DNA of 64,000 nucleotides from Phymorhynchus buccinoides (GCA_017654935.2 CM065687.1:26463446-26527445); one strand, 5' to 3'; positions 11,916-24,900 are shown, numbered from the stretch's first letter. Notes: generated by a model not told the origin, from the letters alone. A program made the numbers and translations.

Positions 11916-12599
11916 AAGGTCTTCTTCCCACTGTTTCAGCTGGCTATCCCTTTGTGCCTGTGCCTTCACACTTGGTTGTGTCCCCGTAGGTACGTTCCTC
12001 CCTTTGTTATGGGCGCTGAATGAGGCAAACTTCGGCCTTCATGGGCCGGCCGGCCTTCAACATCTTGGAGAGATCCATGTACTCTATTCTTCGAGCCTCG
12101 TCGTTAACCACGTCATTGCTTCAGCCCCTGACGCTCATCGCCGGCCCAACGAGCGTGCCTCGGGCGTTGCCATGGCTTCGTTCTACCAAGCTGTGAGCTC
12201 CAGTTCGTCCGTGGCCTCCTCTTCTAAGGTGCAACTAGCGGCCACGTTCAGAGACGCGGTCCTCAAGGACTGTAAGTTCCTCTCTCCCTGCTGGATCGTT
12301 CGGCCGTTCGTTCTGGCCCCACTGATCTTCGTTGTACTTTTCATCAGGTTTCCCTCAAGGACAACCTGGGGCGGTTCAAGGAACGGAGACTGGGCTGGGG
12401 TCGGGATCGCATCGTGGAGTTGGCTACCAGGTCTGCCAGCCGGGGGGTTGCTTCCCCCCAAGCCAAGCGCACGCGCATGGACTTCAGGCCTCCTCCTCTT
12501 GTCTCCACGAGAGCCGATTCGTCTCGAGGGCGTACCTTTCGCTTCCTCAGCTACCAGCCGCCCCCGCAAGACCAGTCTGATTCGTAGCGATCGACAGAG

Positions 12600-13954
12600 G
12601 AGTCTCTGCGCTCTGTCAATAGGGGAGCCTTTGTTCAGCTTGTGCCTACGGAAACGGGATTCTTCTCTCGTCTGTCGTGGTCCCCAGGAAAAACGGAGAA
12701 TTTTCGCCCGGTCTTGGACTTGTCCCCCCTCAACAGGTTTTTTCGCACCGACAAGTTCAAAATGGAAACAACGGCTTCAATCCGTCTCTCCATTCTCCCG
12801 AACGACTGGGCTACACCTTCATCCTGAGGGACGCATATTTTCACGCGTGCATCCATCCTTCACGTCAGCGTTTCCTTCGCTTCGCCGTTAGGAGCTCGTT
12901 CGTCTGGCCAGGTCCCGGGCTATTCGTCTTCATGTTTACCTGGACTATTGGTTGTTTCTAACAGCTTCGCAAGCCCTGTGCCTCTCAGAAACGGACATTC
13001 TTGTTCGACTGTCCAAGACTCTGGGTTTTCGCATCCTCAACGTGAAATCAGAGCTGTCTCCGTCAACCTCCTTCAGCTACCTCGGCATGAAGTTCGTTAC
13101 GGAGCGGTTTTCAGTGCAGCTGTCGGTAAAATAAATTTAAAAAAATCGAAAAAAAAATTACAAAATATTTAAATAAAAAAATTAAATCTATTTTTGTCAG
13201 CTTAAAAAAAAGAAAAAAAAAACATAATTTTTAAATTTTTAAAAACATTACACAAGATAGAAAGAATTAAAAATATAATTAGAATACTATAAAATAAACA
13301 CAAAAAAAATAAAAAAAAGAATAATAAAAAAAACATTAATTTTGAATTTTTCAAAAAAATTATAAATACAAAAAAAAAAAAAAAAAAAAAAAAAAAATTA
13401 TATAGCAAAAATATTGAAAAAAAAAAGAAAAATCAATAAAAGAATAAAATTACAGTTACCTGAAACCTTTTGTAGTCCTTCTCTCCGGGAAATACGTCAC
13501 CGTCTGCGGACACAATACGACAGCTCTCCCATATCTTCGTCGCCAGGGAGTAACACCGTCTCCGGCTTTTTCAAGAAAAGCAGAAGAGTTTCTCCTCTGG
13601 GCTCGATCAAGACAGATCGTGCTTTCAGTCGGGTTGTTGGAGATGGAGTCAGTAGCCAGGGCTCTGAAGTCTTTCACAGCCCGTCTCACCCAAAAATGGG
13701 TCTCCATCTGCGGAGACGATACGACAGCTTTCTCTCTTATCTTCGCCTTTAGTGAGAGATCCAGTCTCCAAATCTCTCTAGGACATCAACCGAGAGTTGT
13801 AAAACCGTACCTGTTGCCTTCCTTCTGAAAAAATTTTTTGGGTGGCAACGGCCCCGGATTCGCCGTTTCCTTCGAATGTTGTCTGTTCTGGCAGGCATTG
13901 TTTTACTTGCTCTGTTTCAGACCTTCGTTTTCACTGTTTTACAACCTTGAGTTG
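12600..13954 (+). pseudogene. reverse transcriptase/RNase H remnant of L2
   Basis: Broken frames match the RT ORF at 30444-32390. They include [12 protein letters not shown] and [12 protein letters not shown] segments (12690-12830) and the SFSYLGMKF segment (about 13070-13110). RNase H pieces ([18 protein letters not shown], [17 protein letters not shown]) lie at 13460-13760. The catalytic YLDD is degraded to YLDY (about 12940-12950). The block 13130-13459 inside it is A-rich and not recognisable as RT. Confidence 0.7.
13130..13459. other. A-rich block replacing homologous sequence (probable corrupted consensus)
   Basis: At 13129 homology with the right arm stops after GCTGTCGGTAA. It resumes at 13460 with CTGAAACCTTTTG. 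The right arm has 342 bp of normal DIRS sequence here (17999-18340), the left has 330 bp of mostly A with some T. A short island, GTCAGCTT (13196-13203), matches the right arm at almost the expected offset (67th versus 63rd base after the break). Confidence 0.7.
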
Positions 13955-14575
13955 TTCAAAAAAAAATAAAAAAAATTTTTTTAAAAAAATTTAAAATTTT
14001 TATTTAAAAAATAAAAAAAATAAAAAAAATAAAAAAAAAATTTAAAAAAATAAATAAAAAAAATTATAATTTATCATTTTTTTTTAAAAAAAATAAAAAT
14101 AAAAAAAAAAAAAAAAAAAACGGGGGGGGAAAAAGGGAAAGACAAACAGGAAAAAAAAAACAAAAAAAGAAACAAAAAAATAAAAACGAAAAAAAAAAAG
14201 AAAAAAAAAGGGAAAAAGAAAATACCATAGCCAAACAATAAAAAAAATATAAAAAAAAATTTAAAAAAATAAAAATAAAATAAAAAAGAAAAAAAAAAAA
14301 AAGAAAAAATAAAAAAACAAAACCCCTTCACCCAGCAAAGGAAAACATCAGAATCGCCGGCCAACATATCAACATAAAAAAAAAAAGTAACATACTTTTA
14401 AAAAAAAAAAAAAAAAAAAGATAATAAAAAAAAAAATTTTAAAAACAAGAGAAAAATGTAACGACGCAAAAAAAAAAACAAAGAAAAAACGAAAAAATTA
14501 GAAACGAGTTAATAAAATAAAAAAATAAAAAAAAAAAAAAGACAAAAAAATAAAAAAAATAAAAAAAATGAACTT
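13955..14575. other. second A-rich low-information block
   Basis: About 620 bp of A-dominated sequence with short T runs follows GAGTTGTTCAA, where the right arm continues with normal DIRS sequence below 17502. There is no coding signal. It is similar in texture to 13130-13459 and probably of the same technical origin. Confidence 0.6.
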
Positions 14576-14610
14576 TTTGGGATTTTGAGGCTTACCATAT
14601 TGGATTGACT

Positions 14611-14772
14611 CCATTGTTGTTGCTTGTTACCCTGTCTAAAAGACTCCAGGGACCATACCCACAACGGAAGCACTTGAACATATGGTACAAGTGCATCAGC
14701 TACAAATGAGAACAATAAGCGTGTGACCGTTTTTGATTACCATCCATGTGCCGCCACACTCCGCTTCGGGGA
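14611..14772 (-). repeat. SINE-like family 1, partial copy
   Basis: On the minus strand this matches the 3' half of the repeats at 37022-37330 and 57913-58216. Shared parts are the CGGAGTGTGGC motif, the ATCAAAAACGGTCACAC motif, the CCCTGGAGTC hairpin and a CAACAACAA tail. Confidence 0.65.
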
Positions 14773-15003
14773 ATTTGACTCATTAATATTTGGAGCTCAG
14801 ATGTTTCTTCCTCTCGTCCCTTTTCCCCCGCTGCTCTCTTCTGTCAGTCACAAATTTATCACACAAGAAGCGTTTCATAATCTATAAATTAAGACTACAT
14901 AAAACACCTTCAAAGCTTGCCTTTAGTTTTTGAATTGCTGAAAAGAAAACCTGTCAGTGTGACAGCTTCATTATTAACGTTTTTTTCCCTTCTTGTTAAA
15001 AAT

Positions 15004-15320
15004 ACGTATGTTTCCGGTTTTCATTTTTAACTGGTCTCGCGCTGCGTACAGCCACACATTCCATTCAAACTCAAGAGACAATTATTTGGAAGATTTTTTT
15101 TTTTTAAGGCGAATGGGCCAATAAGTTAAAGGATAGTGGATGATAAAAAGGCAAAGGGAAAAGGAGAGTCACAGTGGTGGCAGAATTATGGGAAGCCCTT
15201 CAAGCATAGAACTTTCAAAGGTGTTGGACCTAATTTTTAAAAGCGCCCCCCCCCTCTCTGTATACACAGCTCCCCGAATGGAGGCATGAGCATCACCAAC
15301 TGCCCAAGTTTGTGTCCTAA
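15004..15320 (-). repeat. SINE-like family 2 copy
   Basis: This matches the copies at 39293-39618 and 61545-61927 (motifs TCCGGTTTTCA-like, GAATGGGCCAATAAGT, ATAGTGGATGATA and CCGAATGGAGGCATGAG). By analogy with the copies that carry a GAAGAAGAAG tail, it lies on the minus strand. Confidence 0.65.
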
Positions 15321-15372
15321 TTCTCGAGGTGACCAGGAAGAAAGGTGGGAGGTGAGGAGGAACTGTATACTA

Positions 15373-15547
15373 CAGTGAACCTCTTTATAAGACTCCTATT
15401 ATAAGACGCCTCCCACTTAAGACCTACGTCTCTGAGACATTATCCTTCTTTGTAAGTATTAAAGTTACCTCTCTTAGTTACAGACCCCTCCTTTATAAGA
15501 CTCATTTTGGATGATTTTTATGTCTTATTATGAGATAGGTTCCACTG
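15373..15547. mobile_element. pogo/Tigger-like MITE
   Basis: This about 175-bp element has termini CAGTGAACCTCTTTATAAGA and the complementary ATGAGATAGGTTCCACTG, preceded by TA. It is the uninterrupted relative of the element at 38931-39697. It has no ORF. Confidence 0.65.
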
Positions 15548-16068
15548 ATTATAACAATTTACAGACACAAATCTGATAAAAATTGAGAAATCGATGAATA
15601 TGTGTAAGCCACTAACCTGACTAAGTGCAATTGCGTACAGACAGACAAACTGAGAACTTACTGAAACTAACATTCTTTTCTGCAAGAGGAATTTAAAACA
15701 AACTACTAACATTTTAAAGGAACAAGCACACAACAAACCACAAATCTATTGCTAGTAATAAAAAAAAAATTGATGTGTTTTTTATGTGTTTTATTTTTGA
15801 AACAAACACAACTTTATTTCTGTACTGAAGATCTGGAACACCAGCTACTGTGTTACAGTCATTAACTCATTTGCAATCGAACGATTTTGAGTCATTAAAA
15901 AAACTCACAAGTCACTCTAAACATTAACAAAAGGAGAAAATGAAAGAGATACAGGTTTTTACTTCAGGCTTAGAAAATAGGGAAGTGTAGATCAGATTTC
16001 TTATGGACTTTTATATAGACAACTCTCCACACCGATTGGTTCCCCCACAACAAAACCCATGTAAAAGC
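15548..16068. other. unannotated sequence up to the gap
   Basis: AT-rich sequence with no coding signal or repeat that I recognise. The missing SUV39H post-SET exon is not visible here. Confidence 0.5.
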
Positions 16069-16568
16069 NNNNNNNNNNNNNNNNNNNNNNNNNNNNNNNN
16101 NNNNNNNNNNNNNNNNNNNNNNNNNNNNNNNNNNNNNNNNNNNNNNNNNNNNNNNNNNNNNNNNNNNNNNNNNNNNNNNNNNNNNNNNNNNNNNNNNNNN
16201 NNNNNNNNNNNNNNNNNNNNNNNNNNNNNNNNNNNNNNNNNNNNNNNNNNNNNNNNNNNNNNNNNNNNNNNNNNNNNNNNNNNNNNNNNNNNNNNNNNNN
16301 NNNNNNNNNNNNNNNNNNNNNNNNNNNNNNNNNNNNNNNNNNNNNNNNNNNNNNNNNNNNNNNNNNNNNNNNNNNNNNNNNNNNNNNNNNNNNNNNNNNN
16401 NNNNNNNNNNNNNNNNNNNNNNNNNNNNNNNNNNNNNNNNNNNNNNNNNNNNNNNNNNNNNNNNNNNNNNNNNNNNNNNNNNNNNNNNNNNNNNNNNNNN
16501 NNNNNNNNNNNNNNNNNNNNNNNNNNNNNNNNNNNNNNNNNNNNNNNNNNNNNNNNNNNNNNNNNNNN
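16069..16568. other. scaffold gap (500 N)
   Basis: Exactly 500 N, a fixed-size placeholder typical of scaffolding, so its length says nothing about the true distance. It separates the two arms of the inverted duplication. Confidence 0.99.
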
Positions 16569-17037
16569 TTCAAAGAAAAGAACAGACGGCGTTTGTGCCC
16601 CCGGAAGGGGGAGGTCCTCTTAAGGAAAAACTTAAGAGCTCTGACGGGGCACAGGAGTCTATCAGAAACAACAGGGCCGAGAATAGAGAGAAGACTTTAA
16701 ATCGTAACCGAGGGAGAAGCAAACTGAGCAGGGTGATTACTGGCCCTAAACTTGGTACCCGCGAGAGACAGAAGGGTACTGAAAGCATCATCCCGGGGCA
16801 GAACCTGAGTGGACTCCACCGAGACAATATCCTGGAAAAGAAGCCAGGAGATGACAAACTCTGCATGGAGACACCCAGGGCAGCCAAGGCCGAAACAAAA
16901 CGGACTATGAGTGGCCGGACCGGGCCACCACACGCTGCTACGCCCTTTCGAACCGGAAAAAATATCAACCGAAGTGGCGAGTAAGAGTCAAAAACGAAAA
17001 GGCCCACATCTGGACAAGACTTGTTCAGAATGGGCAA
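16569..17037 (-). pseudogene. tyrosine recombinase remnant of R2
   Basis: The minus strand matches the middle of the recombinase at 29425-30505: RPLIVRFVSALAALGVS-like text, the LLPRLRFKVFSLF frame, and the sequence around GCCCCCGGAAGGGGGAGG. Frames are broken and the catalytic HxxR and Tyr parts are missing because the contig starts inside the gene. Confidence 0.7.
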
Positions 17038-17415
17038 GCAAAGGATCGATGACGGGATAGAGACAGCTAGTACTAAAAGGTGAAGATGAGAATCCGCAAA
17101 ACAGCAGACTCCACCTCTGAACTAGCAAACTGAGAAGCCACGGTATGAATGTGTGACTGCACTTCATAACCAACTCTACATGCCAAGACCGTAGGAAGGC
17201 AAAAAATGAAAACTGCCCCTGACGTAGGGACAGACCGAAACAGCAACATAGTTGCCATCGCATGACGTCAAAACTAACCAGATGACGCGGAAATGTCCCC
17301 ACCGAAAAGGAAAACATGTAGACAAAAAGCGAAACAGTGTGCAAACGTGACGTCGCCTTAACCCATTCCAACGCCACCCAGTCGAACAACTGAGCTGACG
17401 GCTGGGCATGGAAGA

Positions 17416-19300
17416 TCATGTTAGCCGGACAGTAAGGTTCGATCGGGACGGAACCAGACCGAAAAGGATGACTGGAACGGGTGAACGAAATAACTGGTTG
17501 AACAACTCAAGGTTGTAACCAGTGAAAACGAAGGTCTGAAACAGAGCAAGTAAAACCATGCCTGCCAGAACAGACAACATTCGAAGGAACGGCGAAGCCG
17601 GGGCCGTTGCCACCCAAAAAATTCGTTCAGAAGGAAGGCAACAAGGGTACGGTTGAACAACTCTCGGTTGCTGTCCTAGAGAGAGCTGGAGACTGAGTCT
17701 CTCACTAAAGGCGAAGATAAGAGAGAAAGCTGTCGTATCGTCTCCGCAGATGGAGACCCAGTTTTGGGTGAGACGGGCCGTGAAAGACTTCAGAGCCCTG
17801 GCTACTGACTCCATCTCCAACAACCCGACTGAAAGCACGATCTGTCTTGATCGAGCCCAGAGGAGAAACTCTTCTGCTTTTCTTGAAAAAGCCGGAGACG
17901 GTGTTACTCCCTGGCGACGAAGATATGAGAGAGCTGTCGTATTGTGTCCGCAGACGGTGACGCACTTCCCGGAGAGAAGGACTACAAAAGGCTTCAGGGC
18001 CCTGGTCACTGCCTCCACCTCGACGTCGAGGCATCTGTGAGAAGAAAATTGCTGCTGATGCATGGGACGGAAAGGCACTGAGCTGTCGGGCCACTCGAGA
18101 ATCATCCACTGTTACGTTGACTCGAGGAACCAACTGCCGTGAGACACTAGTTGCCCGAGAGGCAGCTGAGACAGTTTCCTTTGCGACAGCAGTCGTTGCA
18201 GTGGCCGTTAGCGCAACCGTGCGAGAGGAAGCAAATCCGCTACCGATTCCATAAGTCCCAGGAGACGGAGAAGCTGACAAGCAGAGAGCGAAGTCTAGGC
18301 CCGAACGTCGAAACAATCTCGACGATGGCTTTGACCCGAGTTACCGACAGCTGCACTGAAAACCGCTCCGTAACGAACTCATGCCGAGGTAGCTGAAGGA
18401 GGCTGACGGAGACAGCTCTGATTTCCCGTTGAGAATGCGAAAACCCAGAGTCTTGGACAGTCGAACAAGAATGTCCGTTTGTGAGAGGCACAGGGCTTGC
18501 GAAGCTGTTAGCAACAACCAATCGTCCAGGTAAACATGAAGACGAATAGCCCGGGACCTGGCCAGACGAACGAGCTCCTAACGGCGAAGCGAAGGAAACG
18601 CTGACGTGAAGGATGGATGCACGCGTGAAAATATGCGTCCCTCAGGATGAAGGTGTAGCCCAGTCGTTCGGGAGAATGGAGAGATGGATTGAAGCCGTTG
18701 TTTCCATTTTGAACTTGTCGGTGCGAAAAAACCTGTTGAGGGGGGACAAGTCCAAGACCGGGCGAAATTCTCCGTTTTTCCTGGGGACCACGACAGACGA
18801 GAGAAGAATCCCGTTTCCGTAGGCACAAGCTGAACAAAGGCTCCCCTATTGACAGAGCGCAGAGACTCCTCTGCCGATCGCTACGAATCAGACTGGTCTT
18901 GCGGGGGCGGCTGGTAGCTGAGGAAGCGAAAGGTACGCCCTCGAGACGAATCGGCTCTCGTGGAGACAAGAGGAGGAGGCCTGAAGTCCATGCGCACGCG
19001 CTTGGCTTGGGGGGAAGCAACCCCCCGGCCGGCAGACCTGGTAGCCAACTCCACGATGCGATCCCGACCCCAGCCCAGTCTCCGTTCCTTGAACCGCCCC
19101 AGGTTGTCCTTGAGGGAAACCTGATGAAAAGTAGAACGAAGATCAGTGGGGCCAGAACGAACGGCCGAACGATCCAGCAGGGAGAGAGGAACTTACAGTC
19201 CTTGAGGACCGCGTCTCTGAACGTGGCCGCTAGTTGCACCTTAGAAGAGGAGGCCACGGACGAACTGGAGCTCACAGCTTGGTAGAACGAAGCCATGGCA
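17416..19300 (-). pseudogene. RT/RNase H remnant of R2 (with the end of gag-like frames)
   Basis: Pieces of the RT ORF occur in several frames. RNase H-like segments with [14 protein letters not shown] and [12 protein letters not shown] lie at 17700-18000. A connection segment with LRHEFVTERFSVQ lies near 18350-18400. The RT fingers and palm (PPQQVFSHRQVQN frame, ILPNDW-like, [17 protein letters not shown]) lie at 18560-18800. The region 17999-18340 is normal here, whereas the left arm is A-rich at this point. Confidence 0.7.
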
Positions 19301-19552
19301 ACGCCCAAGGCACGCTCGTTGGGCCGGCGATGAGCGCCAGGGGCTGAAGCAATGACGTGGTTAACGACGAGGCTCGAAGAATAGAGTACATGGATCTCTC
19401 CAAGATGTTGAAGGCCGGCCGGCCCATGAAGGCCGAAGTTTGCCTCATTCAGCGCCCATAACAAAGGGAGGAACGTACCTACGGGGCCACAACCGAGTGC
19501 GAAGGCACAGGCACAAAGGGATAGCCCGCTGAAACAGTGGGAAGAAGACCTT

Positions 19553-21329
19553 CTACACAAAAGGCGCCGGGTTGAGACGGGACAGGCTCCGGCAGGGGGG
19601 GAGGAGAGACGTCGCCGTTAGGCAACGGCGGCGGCTGAGACCACAGGGTAGAGTAGTCTTACGAAGTGCCTGCCGAACGAACAGAGAGATGAGAAGCGCT
19701 AGACGAGCCTCCTTCTGCGCTTGCAGACCGCCAAAAAACTGTAGCTGTCCCGCTGTCTGAGCTGATTCGAGCTGCACCATCGGCTTGACGTCGGTGTAGT
19801 AGGGCTGACTGCACGACGAAGGGATTGGGTCTGAATACACAGGGGGATCAGTCACACCATTGCCACACTGAGAGAATAGATCGTCGACGTGGACAGATCT
19901 CGACGGGGACCGCTGAGACCCCTGATACACAGTTCTCATGATGCGAAATACTTCGTCCTGGACGGCTAAGTCAAAGTCAACCAAGCCTTCACGAGGTAAC
20001 GACTCAAACTCTTCATCCACAGAAGACTCTCGTGGCAGCGCTACATGACGCTTCGAGGGGTGTCTGGTCAGACAGGCATCCGCAGGAAGCTGAAACTCAT
20101 CCGCACGACGAGGGCCAGGATGACGTGAGACAGGCTCCAGAACAGGCAACGGCCGGTCCGCCGCTGATGGTGCCGTTCTGTGACGGGTGCCCGTGACGGT
20201 GGAGACGGGTGGCCGCGTGCCGCCGGCACGAGTAACGGACAGGGTTGGTCCGTGAACGGGCCGCACGGGCCGTGGCGGGTAGAGGAAGGTGTCACCGATA
20301 TTTCCGGGTTCAAGAGTCCGCCAAGGCAAGGCCCTACGCGGGCAACGGCTCTGCTGGGCATAACGCAAGTCCGTACCTCTCGCCCTACACGGGCTACGGA
20401 ACTGTTGATCATCGATGTTCCCGGGTTCAAGAGACCGCCGAGGCAAGGCCCTACGCGGGCAACGGCTCTGCTGGGTATAACGCAAGTCCGTACTTCTCGC
20501 CCTACTCGGGCTACGGAACTGTTGATCATCGATGTTTCCGGGTTCAAGAGACCGCCGAGGCAAGGCCCTACGCGGGCAACGGCTCTGCTGGGTATAACGC
20601 AAGTCCGTACTTCTCGCCCTACTCGGGCTACGGAACTGTTGATCATCGATATTCCCGGGTTCAAGAGTCCGCCGAGGCAAGGCCCTACGCGGGCAACGGC
20701 TCTGCTGGGTATAATGCAAGTCAGTACTTCCCGCCCTACTCGGGCTACGTGACTGCCGATCATTGGGAGAGTCCGTACCTCCTGCCCTACGCGGGCTACC
20801 ACTCGCCCTACGCGGGCTACGGAATTGCCATTCCCTGAGAGAGGGGAGAAATTCGCCATCACGAGCACGAGAGCCGTAGACAGGTACGGCGTCCGTCTGG
20901 GGCTTCCTGCAGCGGTCGTGGGAACGAACAGCTTCCACGTCACGCTGGGAGGAGGACCGTCCGTCCAGCCCGAGGTCTTCCTCTCGTGGGAAGATGGGGA
21001 TGTCCGTAGTCAGCTCTCTTTGGGCCAGCTGCCCAACCGAGTAAAGAAAAGGAACATCATTATTGTTCATGCAAAGAGAGGCGAACGTACACACTGGTTA
21101 ATACCTTGACTCTCGTGAGAGTACCCTGCGTAGTTTGTCCGTAGTCAAGTCAGTTGTCGTGTCCAGGGCCTACCAGGCCCAACTGACAAACCGGCCCAAG
21201 AGGCCAACGGAACCAAAACTAACCCCTCATTCTCAAACTCTGCAAGCATATCTGATACCAGAGAAGAAGAATCCACCCAGGAAATAATCTGCTCTGTAAC
21301 AAACGCAGGAGACACAGAACAGGCTGAGA

Positions 21330-21363
<34 letters not shown>

Positions 21364-21539
21364 TGCACCTTCCCCGACGATGAAGAAGAGGCAGACTAGG
21401 CCTCAAACTAGAAAGTTTGCGAAAACTAGAAGAAGAAGAAGCCTGAGGTGTATCCAAAAGCTTCCCCTTAACATCCCGAGATAGCTTACTAGAAAACCCC
21501 ACTAGACTGAGTCCATACTACAGGATCGACGGCCGACAT
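19553..21539 (-). pseudogene. gag-like ORF remnant of R2
   Basis: ATG at 21539 is followed by the same in-frame TAG as in L2. The downstream frame 21094-19553 is open for 513 aa and contains four in-frame 39-aa (117-bp) repeats (20290-20740), where the left copy is frameshifted. A G run (about 21334-21361) encodes poly-Pro and breaks the frame. The later part includes DEEFESLPREGLVDFDLAVQ-like sequence that matches the full copy. It is non-functional as a single ORF. Confidence 0.7.
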
Positions 21540-21966
21540 GGCGACCGGGGGAACAAAGCATGTAACTTGTAAGCACAACAAAATATTTCAAATAATTATT
21601 AGCAATGAAAAAACGTGAAAATAATTCACACCAACTACATGCCGACAAACCTGTAGCCCCAAGGCAAAGGGGCAACCCAAACAGAGGAGGATGGCGGCTA
21701 GAATAAATAAGATAAACGAAATAATAGCAAGAGCAAAGAACAACATGGCTGCTCCAAGTTGGAATTTTTTTTATTATGATTTAAAGTTGCCTCCCCGGAA
21801 GTGACGTAGCGAGTGGGATCCACGGCAGCTTAGTGGTATTGGCTGTGTAGACCAAGGGAAGTAATCTAGTCTTGTTAAGACTATAACTTTTTGGTCTTTG
21901 GTAAATTGGCATTTGCTCCAAATTGGAAGGAATAACTCATTCGTAGTGAAACGGTAACATGATAGA

Positions 21967-24900
21967 ATCTTTGGGTGAGATTATTGAAAACATACTTTGG
22001 GTGAGATTGAAAACATACTTTGGGTGAGATTGAAAACATACTTTGGGTGAGATTGAAAACATACTTTGGGTGAGATTGAAAACATACTTTGGGTGAAATT
22101 GAAAACATACTTTGGGTGATATTGAAAACATACTTTGGGTGAGATTGAAAACATACTTTGGGTGAAAACATATTGAAAACATACTTTGGGTGATATTGAA
22201 AACATACTTTGGGTGATATTGAAAACATACTTTGGGTGATATTGAAAACATACTTTGGGTGAAATTGAAAACATACTTTGGGTGAGATTGAAAACATACT
22301 TTGAAAACATACTTTGGGTGATATTGAAAACATACTTTGGGTGATATTGAAAACATACTTTGGGTGATATTGAAAACATACTTTGGGTGATACTTTGAAA
22401 ACATACTTTGGGTGAAATTGAAAACATACTTTGGGTGAAAACATACTTTGGGTGATTGAAAACATACTTTGGGTGAGATTGAAAACATACTTTGGGTGAA
22501 ATTGAAAACATACTTTGGGTGAAATTGAAAACATACTTTGGGTGATATTGAAAACATACTTTGGGTGAAATTGAAAACATACTTTGGGTGATATTGAAAA
22601 CATACTTTGGGTGATATTGAAAACATACTTTGGGTGAAATTGAAAACATACTTTGGGTGATATTGATTGAAAACATACTTTGGGTGAGATTGAAAACATA
22701 CTTTGGGTGATATTGTGAAATTGAAAACATACTTTGGGTGATATTGATTGAAAACATACTTTGGGTGATATTGAAAACATACTTTGGGTGATATTGAAAA
22801 CATACTTTGGGTGATATTGAAAACATTGAAAACATACTTTGGGTGATATTGAAAACATACTTTGGGTGAGATTGAAAACATACTTTGGGTGAGATTGAAA
22901 ACATACTTTGGGTGAGATTTTGGAAAAAACATACTTTGGGTGATTGAAAACATACTTTGAAAACATACTTTGGGTGATATTGAAAACATACTTTGGGTGA
23001 TATTGAAAACATACTTTGGGTGAAATTGAAAACATACTTTGGGTGATATTGAAAACATACTTTGAAAACATACTTTGGGTGATATTGAAAACATACTTTG
23101 GGTGAGATTGAAAACATACTTTGGGTGATATTGAAAACATACTTTGGGTGAAATTGAAAACATACTTTGGGTGAGATTGAAAACATACTTTGGGTGATAT
23201 TGAAAACATACTTTGGGTGAATTGATTGAAAACATACTTTGGGTGATATTGAAAACATACTTTGGGTGAAATTGAAAACATACTTTGGGTGAAATTGAAA
23301 ACATACTTTGGGTGATATTGAAAACATACTTTGGGTGAAATTGAAAACATACTTTGGGTGAGATTAGAAAACATACTTTGGGTGAAATTGAAAACATACT
23401 TTGGGTGATATTGATTGAAAACATACTTTGGGTGAAATTGAAAACATACTTTGGGTGATTAAAACATACTTTGAAAACATACTTTGGGTGATATTGAAAA
23501 CATACTTTGGGTGAAATTGAAAACATACTTTGGGTGATATTGAAAACATACTTTGGGTGATATTGAAAACATACTTTGGGTGAGATTGAAAACATACTTT
23601 GGGTGAAATTGAAAACATACTTTGGGTGATATTGAAAACATACTTTGGGTGAAATTGAAAACATACTTTGGGTGATATTGAAAACATACTTTGGGTGATA
23701 TTGAAAACATACTTTGGGTGATATTGAAAACATACTTTGGGTGAAATTGATTGAAAACATACTTTGGGTGAGATTGAAAACATACTTTGGGTGATATTGA
23801 AAACATACTTTGAATTGAAAACATACTTTGGGTGATATTGATTGAAAACATACTTTGGGTGAGATTTTGGGTGAAAAAAACATACTTTGGGTGAAATTGA
23901 AAACATACTTTGGGTGATATTGAAAACATACTTTGGGTGATTGAAAACATACTGAAAAAACATACTTTGGGTGACATACTTTGGGTGAAAACATACTTTG
24001 AAATTGAAAACATACTTTGGGTGATATTGAAAACATACTTTGGGTGATTGAAAACATACTTTGGGTGATATTGAAAACATACTTTGGGTGAAATTGAAAA
24101 CATACTTTGGGTGATTGATTGAAAACATACTTTGGGTGAAATTGAAAACATACTTTGGGTGATATTGAAAACATACTTTGGGTGAAATTGAAAACATACT
24201 TTGAAAACATACTTTGGGTGAGATTTTGAGAAAACATACTTTGGGTGAAATTGAAAACATACTTTGGGTGATATTGAAAACATACTTTGGGTGAGATTGA
24301 AAACATACTTTGGGTGATATTGAAAACATACTTTGGGTGAGATTTAGAAAACATACTTTGGGTGATATTGAAAACATACTTTGGGTGAAATTGAAAACAT
24401 ACTTTGGGTGAGATTTTGGGTGAGAAAACATACTTTGGGTGATATTGAAAACATACTTTGGGTGATTGATTGAAAACATACTTTGGGTGATTGAAAACAT
24501 AAAAATTACTTTGGGTGAAAACATACTTTGGGTGATATTGAAAACATACTTTGGGTGATATTGAAAACATACTTTGGGTGATATTGAAAACATACTTTGG
24601 GTGATATTGAAAACATACTTTGGGTGATATTGAAAACATACTTTGGGTGATATTGAAAACATACTTTGGGTGATATTGAAAACATACTTTGGGTGATATT
24701 GAAAACATACTTTGGGTGATAATTGAAAACATACTTTGGGTGAAATTGAAAACATACTTTGGGTGATATTGAAAACATACTTTGGGTGATATTGAAAACA
24801 TACTTTGGGTGATATTGAAAACATACTTTGGGTGATATTGAAAACATACTTTGGGTGAAAACATACTTTGATTACTTTGAAAACATACTTTGGGTGATAT

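Larger units (their letters stand above)
9500..13954 (+). mobile_element. DIRS-like element copy L2 (decayed), left arm
   Basis: A second, older copy of the DIRS-like family begins directly at the satellite end with terminus CAATCTATTCTATCTATATA and the TTACCGTTTCACTACG motif. The 5' non-coding region (9504-9940) matches the full element, followed by gag-like and RT remnants. It is colinear with the inverted right-arm copy 17502-21966. The 3' part is interrupted and then lost in A-rich sequence. The first six terminal bases, CAATCT, also occur in satellite units, so the exact boundary is ambiguous by that much. Confidence 0.85.
16569..21966 (-). mobile_element. DIRS-like element copy R2 (decayed), right arm
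   Basis: Inverted counterpart of L2, extending further 3' into the recombinase region before the gap. The 5' terminus at about 21932-21966 (AACTCATTCG to CATGATAGAATC) has the terminal variant of the full element, not the one seen in L2. It contains gag-like, RT/RNase H and recombinase remnants. Both copies share the early gag stop and sit at the same satellite border, so they descend from one insertion. Confidence 0.85.

Noticed and set aside
13202..14367. Phe-rich minus-strand ORFs
   Set aside because: Translation of A-rich blocks that are probably corrupted consensus.
16001..16623. ORFs across the N gap
   Set aside because: They consist of unknown residues.
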